Source of the DNA: JBBQCW01 sp038319025
Lineage (GTDB): Bacteria > Actinomycetota > Thermoleophilia > Solirubrobacterales > Solirubrobacteraceae
Length of the DNA: 64,000 bases
Direction of reading: 5' to 3'
NCBI GenBank assembly: GCA_038319025.1
Contig: JBBQCW010000005.1
Location: forward strand, 124,001 to 188,000
Part shown: positions 59,205 to 64,000 of the stretch, in pieces
How the letters are laid out: each line of letters opens with the position of its first letter
How positions within the stretch are numbered: the stretch's first letter is position 1
Made by a program: the position numbers and the translations under genes
Notes under the pieces: generated by a model
The model's input: the letters and a program-made list of their open reading frames with translations, nothing else
Database searches by the model: none
Told to the model about the DNA's origin: nothing

Positions 59205-59766
59205 GACAGATCTCCGGGGCGGCGACGGTGGCCTCCATGCCGTCGGGGATGACGTCGCGCGGCTCACGCGAGCGCTTGGCCAGCCCGACGAGGAACTTCG
59301 CCAGCAGCAGGACGCCCTTCGGCGACTTTACGTTGATCCCGCCGATGAGCTGCCGGATGAGCGTGAGCTGGTCGAAGTAGATCCGCTCGCAGATCAGCTC
59401 GTCCTCGCCGCGGAAGACGAAGAATGCGGTCACGCGCATCTTGAACCTGGCGCCGGTCGGGGGCACGGCTCCCAGCGGGCCCTTGTGCGTGCCGACGAGG
59501 TAGAACTCGGTGATCACCGCGTCGTCGGCGTGGCGCAGCGCGATCATCTCGTGGTCCTGGTCGGGGAACGCGATCCGCGTGTCGCGGTAGTAGTCGCGCA
59601 CGGTCGCGTCCCCGTCGTAGACCACGTGCAGCGGCACAATCTCGTAACGCGGGTGAGGGAACGTCGAGAGCACGTCATCCCACTCGTGCACGACTTCGTC
59701 ATGGAAATGGTCAAGAACGATCTTCTCGCGACGAGCGCGGACCTCATCAGTCAAAACGAAAGACAC
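59197..59766 (-). CDS. SnoaL-like (NTF2-fold) protein
   Basis: 189 aa. VYDGDATVRDYYRDTRIAFPDQDHEM is typical of SnoaL-like polyketide cyclase homologues, followed by EFYLVGTHKGPLGAVPPTGA and FFVFRGEDELICERIYFD. May act as isomerase, cyclase or hydrolase. First gene of the four-gene operon divergent from the TetR gene; the tandem operator lies 35-75 bp upstream. Confidence 0.85.
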   Translation of the reverse strand: MSFVLTDEVRARREKIVLDHFHDEVVHEWDDVLSTFPHPRYEIVPLHVVYDGDATVRDYYRDTRIAFPDQDHEMIALRHADDAVITEFYLVGTHKGPLGAVPPTGARFKMRVTAFFVFRGEDELICERIYFDQLTLIRQLIGGINVKSPKGVLLLAKFLVGLAKRSREPRDVIPDGMEATVAAPEICRV

Positions 59767-59800
59767 GGGGGCTCCTCAGAGCGACACAGTGGACAGGACG

Positions 59801-59841
59801 CACATACGATGTACGTGCATACAAACACATACGTTGTACGT
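59801..59841. promoter_or_regulatory. Tandem TetR-type operator, two 16-bp direct repeats
   Basis: CACATACGATGTACGT (59801-59816) and CACATACGTTGTACGT (59826-59841) differ at one base and repeat every 25 bp. Each contains the palindrome-like TACG(A/T)TGTACGT. The second covers the TTGTAC -35 of the TetR gene (18 bp from TAAGAT). Lies between the divergent TetR and NTF2-like genes. Confidence 0.75.
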
Positions 59842-59869
59842 AGTCAAGGTTTCCGCGTAAGATGTCCGC

Positions 59870-60553
59870 ATGGTCCCCGCCAAAGTCGCCGCCAAGCCCC
59901 GCCGCAAGTCGACCCGAGAAAAGAACCTCAGCCGGCCTGAGGTCCTTGCCGCGGCCATGCAGCTCATCGAGGAACACGGCGTCGCAGAGCTCTCAATGCG
60001 CAAGCTCGCCGGCGCTGTGCATGTCGTGGGGGTGATGTCGCTCTACAACCACGTGGCCAACAAGAACGACGTCCTCGATGGAGTCACCGGACTGTTCTTC
60101 GATCGCCTCGAGGTGCCTGAGCCGACCGACGACTGGGCACACGATCTCCGCGCATTAAGCGACGCCTTCCGCTCGCTCGCCCGGGCCTACCCTCAGACCG
60201 CCACCCTCGCCCTCACCCGCGAAGCGATCTCGGACTCCGGCATCGCCACAACCGCCGCCTCCCTGAGAATCCTGCGTCGCGCCGGCTTTGACATCGACGA
60301 AAGCGTCAGGGTGCTGCGCATGACGATGGCCTTCCTCATCGGCTTCCTCCTGCGCGAGCTGACGAGCGCCCCGACGCTCGGCACCACCGCCGAAGGCCTG
60401 GTCGAGCGGACGAAGCTCTTGGCCGCCAGCAGACATCCCGACATCGCCGAAGCTGCGGCGCCGCTCGCATCGCTGGACTTCGACCGCGAGTACGACTACA
60501 GCGTGCAACTCCTGCTCGCCGCGATCGCCAGCGCTGCACCAGCAAACCGCTGA
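59870..60553 (+). CDS. TetR-family transcriptional regulator
   Basis: 227 aa. N-terminal helix-turn-helix (RPEVLAAAMQLIEEHGVAELSMRKLAGAVHV..LYNHVANKNDVLDGV, in two parts: IEEHGVAELSMRKLA and SLYNHVANKNDV). The C-terminal part is the TetR_C ligand-binding domain, Ala-rich. TAAGAT is 6 nt before ATG (leaderless). Likely represses itself and the divergent operon through the tandem operator. Confidence 0.9.
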   Translation: MVPAKVAAKPRRKSTREKNLSRPEVLAAAMQLIEEHGVAELSMRKLAGAVHVVGVMSLYNHVANKNDVLDGVTGLFFDRLEVPEPTDDWAHDLRALSDAFRSLARAYPQTATLALTREAISDSGIATTAASLRILRRAGFDIDESVRVLRMTMAFLIGFLLRELTSAPTLGTTAEGLVERTKLLAASRHPDIAEAAAPLASLDFDREYDYSVQLLLAAIASAAPANR

Positions 60554-61750
60554 CGCACCGACTCGAACCCGACCACTCGCGTTCGACATCGTCCTTGACG
60601 CCGGACAGCAACCCCGAACTACGCGACGCCGCTACGTGAAAGCAGTAGTCCCGTCGGAGCGTGCCTGCTGCGAACGGCCATGGGGGCCGCACCGGGCGCG
60701 GGGCCGGGTGGTTGCCCTCGTGATTGCTGGGATGAGGCCACTGCGGCATCGTTCTTGTCATCAAATCGTGCCCGAACCGAGGCAAAAAGGGCGCACCGCC
60801 GTGCCAGGGCGGCGCTCGACTCATCCTTCGGCACTACAGGCTCGCTATCTGGGCTGCCATCGCTTCTCGGTGGGGTTTCGCAAGCCAAGAACTCCAAGTC
60901 GGCCGCACCCCGCTGACGATCCGCGCAGCCACTCACCCCTGACCGGCAGTAGCTGACCCCTACTCGCCGACCGCGCCGCCAGATGCGCCTGCCGCGGAAC
61001 GTGCACCATTGACATACGCCCAGCCCGGCCCCACTGCGTGCGATCGAGATGCGATCGCTCCACAGCCCTGCTCGGGGACTCCGTCCTGAGCATCGCCGAT
61101 TAGGACCTGCCCGTTTGCGGACCCGTGCCGTGCGCCCAGCTGCGAGTTCACAAGTACACCGCTTACGTCGTCCGCGAAGGCGTGCGCCAAACGACAGGGG
61201 GGACCTCGACTTGATGCCCTTCGGCACCAAGAAGTTGCTGCGTCAGTTCCGGCGCAAAGTTCGGGTTTCTAGCCCGTTGTTCGAAGCATCTCGCCGGTGC
61301 GACGAGTGCACCGCCGTCACCGCCCGCCATGGCCCCACCCGGTGCCGGGCCGGGTGGTTGGCCGCATGAGCACTCGTGTCAGGGTCGCATGGCATCCCTT
61401 GCGGCATCAACTTGTGCCGCGTGGTCGGTCGTGCTCGGCGCAGTGCCCAGCGGTAAACCGACACGGGAGACGTGAGCGGAGGGTGCCCACTCTTACCGGT
61501 GCCGGGCGGGGGTGCTTGCAGGACAAGCCCTGCAAATCGCGACGGTTCGGCCAACGTCCGGCGTGTAGCGGAGAATCGGGAGTTCCCCAACCATCGAGGC
61601 GAGGACACCCCAGCCTGATCGAACATTAGTAACGGCAGTGCCGGACGGAGCCATCGAGTCGTAGACCCGTTGGCCCCGCCCAGTCATTCGCCCGGACCTC
61701 CGTTGCAGCGGAGTCCGAGCACAACCACGTACGTACGAGGCACTACAACC
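60554..61750. other. 1.2-kb stretch without a supported gene
   Basis: No frame here has convincing composition, start or family. It holds a pair of diverged direct repeats (60,680-60,780 and 61,325-61,425) sharing GGGCCGGGTGGTTG and TGCGGCATC, perhaps remnants of a duplicated segment. Confidence 0.5.
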
Positions 61751-62041
61751 ATGAAGACTATTCAGATCAACTACGACCTGGTCGCACCTGGCCAGAACTA
61801 CGAGAAGCTGTTCGGCTACGTCAAGTCCCACGGGACCTGGGCAAAGCCGCTGAAGTCGATGTTCTTCGTCCGCACGACGAAGAGCGCCGCGACCGTGCGC
61901 GACGAGATCAAGGCGTACACCGACAACAACGACAAAGTCGTCGTGGTCGATGTCACCGGCGATATATGGGCCACCACGTTCTCGGACGACACGACAAAGT
62001 GGATGGTCGAGCAGATGCGCGTCGGCGTTCACGCGTCGTAG
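61751..62041 (+). CDS. SinR-like / Cas2-fold small protein
   Basis: 96 aa. MKTIQINYDLVAPGQNYEKL, SHGTWAKPLKSMFFVRTTKSA and a VVVVDVTGDIWATTFSD segment follow the pattern of the SinR-like family, which shares the ferredoxin-like fold of Cas2 and VapD. No other cas genes are in the window. Asp 9 sits where Cas2 nucleases keep a metal-binding Asp. Function in integrative elements unknown; nucleic-acid binding is inferred. Confidence 0.7.
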   Translation: MKTIQINYDLVAPGQNYEKLFGYVKSHGTWAKPLKSMFFVRTTKSAATVRDEIKAYTDNNDKVVVVDVTGDIWATTFSDDTTKWMVEQMRVGVHAS

Positions 62042-62085
62042 CGGGTAAGGGGCGCGTCGAAGGTGGCGCGCCCCGCGCTCCCCCT

Positions 62086-62442
62086 TCATGCCCGGGCCTG
62101 CTCGCGGGTCGGGCTTAAGGCGGTGGTGAGCGGCACGAGGTCGGCCAGGTCGGCGGCCCAGACGGCGGCGTCCTCTGCGTCGAGGCTCTCGGATTCGATG
62201 AGGAAGAAGTGTTCGGGCACGTCGTCGGGCTTGATGCCGCCGGACAGGATGAGGTCCGCGATCTGGATGGGCGTCTGCTCCACTGGCATGACGGACGGCA
62301 CGCCGCGCACCTTCAGGCTCTTGGCGAACGTGTCGGCCACGGCCCCGAGCTGCGTAGCGATCAGTCTGCCCTTGTCGTCGTTGACCACTCCCCAGCGGCC
62401 ATCGGGTCGTTGGAAGCCGAACACGTAGGCCGCGAGAATCAT
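62086..62442 (-). CDS. Hypothetical protein of the element operon
   Basis: 118 aa, acidic. Begins MILAAYVFGFQRPDGRWGVV; the middle has LKVRGVPSVMPVEQTPIQIA. No family recognised. Starts in an ATGA overlap with the excisionase-like gene, so it is part of the same operon. Confidence 0.6.
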   Translation of the reverse strand: MILAAYVFGFQRPDGRWGVVNDDKGRLIATQLGAVADTFAKSLKVRGVPSVMPVEQTPIQIADLILSGGIKPDDVPEHFFLIESESLDAEDAAVWAADLADLVPLTTALSPTREQARA

Positions 62443-62630
62443 GGGCGCTCCTTCGGTGGGGTGTTGCTCAGGTGGTCCTCGATCCAGTTGTCCACGTCGG
62501 CCTGCCTGAACCGCACCGCCCGACCACAGCGCACCGCCGGGAACTGACCAGTGCGGACCCGGGCATAGAGCCAGTGCGGGCTGACCCGAAGCTGAGCGGC
62601 GACCTCCTCGGCCGTTAGCAGCTGGGCCAT
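62439..62630 (-). CDS. xis: Excisionase / AlpA-like helix-turn-helix protein
   Basis: 63 aa. LTAEEVAAQLRVSPHWLYAR and FPAVRCGRAVRFRQADVDNWI are the MerR-like winged HTH of small excisionases. It would bend DNA to steer the integrase toward excision. Overlaps the RepA-like stop by 1 nt. In typical actinobacterial elements it lies next to int; here int is 23 kb away. Confidence 0.85.
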   Translation of the reverse strand: MAQLLTAEEVAAQLRVSPHWLYARVRTGQFPAVRCGRAVRFRQADVDNWIEDHLSNTPPKERP

Positions 62631-63883
62631 CAGGCGGCCCCGACCTGGGTGGGGCTGGTCACGATGGGTGTGCCGTCGGCGGTGACCTCGGTGGCGTCGA
62701 ACGCCACTCGGAACGCAGCGATCACGGCGTCCTCGCTGCCGAGCTGGTCGAGCAGCGTGGGGTGGTGCACGGCGTCCGCCTCACCCCCTACCGGGGGAGG
62801 AGAGGCAGGGCCGCCAATGGGGTGTGCACCTGCGTGCACCGGGCGTGCCCTCTCTACAAGAGGGATCGTGCCCTGACGTGCACTCGATGAGTCAGGTGCA
62901 CGCCGGGGTGCACGCGAGTGCACGCCTGTCCAGCGGGTCGGTCCGTTGTTCGGTGCGGCTTCTTCCACGATGGTGCCTTCCTCCTTGAGTCGCCTGAGCT
63001 GCCGCGCGGCCTTCTGCTTCGTATTCCGGTCGGCCTTGCCAAAGATCGCTTCGGCGGCTTGCGCCGTCGTGATGCCGTCAGGCCGCGACGTGACCAGCTC
63101 GGCCAGGTCAACCGCCCCGACCGTGGTCGTGCGTCCGGCCACGTGGTCGTGTTCTAGGTCCCACGGGCCGCACGTCTCGGCGGGCTGCTTCACGTGCGTT
63201 GCGCGGACCACAGGGTCGCCCGGTGCGCCTTCGAGCAGGAGCACCGACCCCATGCCAGCGGTGAGCCACGTGGAGCCGTAGACGTCGTCCACGGTGCGCC
63301 TCTTACGCTCGGCGTCGACCTTGCGCGTGTGATGCGCGACGGCCAACTCGATCCCGGCCGCGAGCACGTGCTGGAACGCGATGTTCAGCGCGGAGGCGAC
63401 CTCGTCCTTCGAGACGGCCGGGACCATGTCCTTGACGCTGTCCACGATCACCGTGCCGACGCCGACGGCTATGGCCATGTCACGCAGGCCGGTCGGCGTG
63501 GCGAGCAGGTCGAACGGCAACGGCCCCGGCCATACGTGCAGGCGGTCGGCCAGGGTGCGCCGGTCGAGCTCGCGGACCATGCGGCGCATGCTGCGACGGA
63601 TCTGCGATGGCCGGTCAAGCGCGAGGTACAGCACCCCGCGCGTGTCGGGCACCACGATCAGGTCATCGAAGAGTTCGAGGGCACCCACGCTGGCACGCCG
63701 CAACGCGATCTGCTGCAAGAGGGTGGACTTCCCGCAGCCCGTGGGACCGGCCAGCATCAGCGCCTCGCCGAACGCCCACAGCACCTTCGTGGGGTCGTGC
63801 AGCGCGCCGACCACGGCGGGCACGTGGGGCGGTACGTCGAGCACGGCGGTCGCCCCGTCCATCACGCGCGAGAAGTCAGGCAT
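62630..63883 (-). CDS. RepA-like AAA ATPase (KaiC/RecA-fold replication or mobilisation protein)
   Basis: 417 aa from ATG 63883 (GTG 63892 possible). Walker A AGPTGCGKSTLLQ near 46, LYLALDRPSQIRRSM near 92, Walker B VGTVIVDSVKD near 142, and HHTRK near 184, as in AAA_25 plasmid RepA proteins. C-terminal winged helix around TTAQAAEAIFGKADRNTKQ. Overlaps its upstream neighbour by 8 nt. Confidence 0.82.
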   Translation of the reverse strand: MPDFSRVMDGATAVLDVPPHVPAVVGALHDPTKVLWAFGEALMLAGPTGCGKSTLLQQIALRRASVGALELFDDLIVVPDTRGVLYLALDRPSQIRRSMRRMVRELDRRTLADRLHVWPGPLPFDLLATPTGLRDMAIAVGVGTVIVDSVKDMVPAVSKDEVASALNIAFQHVLAAGIELAVAHHTRKVDAERKRRTVDDVYGSTWLTAGMGSVLLLEGAPGDPVVRATHVKQPAETCGPWDLEHDHVAGRTTTVGAVDLAELVTSRPDGITTAQAAEAIFGKADRNTKQKAARQLRRLKEEGTIVEEAAPNNGPTRWTGVHSRAPRRAPDSSSARQGTIPLVERARPVHAGAHPIGGPASPPPVGGEADAVHHPTLLDQLGSEDAVIAAFRVAFDATEVTADGTPIVTSPTQVGAA

Positions 63884-64000
63884 CGGCGCCACCTAGGACC
63901 AGCGCCAGCATGCGCCGGAGGCGGTCGGCCTCGGCGTGCTCTTGCGCGGCGGCCACGTCGTTGAGGCCCGCGAACATCGCCGCGCGCTGCTCGGCCTCGT
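63876..64000 (-). CDS. C-terminal end of an upstream element gene (partial)
   Basis: 41 codons are visible, ending LRRMLALVLGGADA. Ala/Glu/Arg-rich helix, no family assignable. The stop overlaps the RepA-like start, so it belongs to the same operon and continues beyond the window. Confidence 0.55.
   Translation of the reverse strand, partial: EAEQRAAMFAGLNDVAAAQEHAEADRLRRMLALVLGGADA

Overview
The window is high-GC DNA from an actinobacterium. Gene content and order, the F420-linked enzymes, a [2Fe-2S]-type IlvD, the many leaderless starts and the small secreted proteins all point to the class Thermoleophilia (Solirubrobacterales, Patulibacter/Conexibacter-like). That placement is inferred from style and was not tested by a search.

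Region 1 (1-36.0 kb) is a chromosomal housekeeping block. It runs from two unknown proteins and an acyl-CoA synthetase into yceD and rpmF, then plsX-acpP-rnc-smc, ftsY, nfeD-SPFH, ffh, rpsP-khpA-rimM-trmD-rplS-lepB-rnhB, yraN, an ArsR-SRPBCC fusion, comM-dprA-thiD, ilvD, a HAD nucleotidase, an L,D-transpeptidase, a Xer recombinase, an EF-G paralogue, RNase HI, an SDR and a membrane glycosyltransferase. This core covers fatty-acid priming, the SRP targeting machinery, ribosome maturation, chromosome segregation and DNA uptake processing. Many genes have a TAnnnT hexamer only 6-10 nt before the start codon, which implies leaderless mRNAs.

Region 2 (36.0-41.6 kb) holds tRNA-Gly(GCC), a lipoprotein and a secreted protein, and then a sharp junction. 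At 37,361-37,400 lies only the 3' half of a tRNA-Cys, cut in the anticodon loop. It is followed by tandem 12-bp repeats and a tyrosine integrase gene reading toward it. This is the left attachment site of an integrated element. A second core-like copy lies on the far side of the integrase gene. Beyond it are secreted and repeat proteins and a decayed IS110 transposase.

Region 3 (41.6-60.6 kb) is a catabolic-looking cargo. It encodes two HxlR regulators, a TetR, several alpha/beta hydrolases and a type-B carboxylesterase, three metallo-beta-lactamase-fold hydrolases, SDRs, a cholesterol-oxidase-like GMC oxidoreductase, a quinone oxidoreductase, two F420-type enzymes (luciferase-like and Ddn-like), SnoaL-like proteins and a PaaI-type thioesterase. 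Three divergent or intergenic regions carry five copies of one palindrome, ACTTGG-N5-(C/T)CAAGT. Three of these overlap a TTGGAT -35 box in front of a TAnnnT -10. I infer one regulon, probably run by the HxlR protein at 54.2 kb, for oxidation and hydrolysis of an unidentified hydrophobic ester or alcohol. A separate four-gene operon next to the TetR gene has its own tandem operator.

Region 4 (60.6-64 kb) is a gene-poor stretch, a small Cas2-fold (SinR-like) protein, and a translationally coupled minus-strand operon of a RepA-like ATPase, an excisionase-like protein and an unknown protein. These are typical integrative-element maintenance genes. The right end of the element is not in the window.
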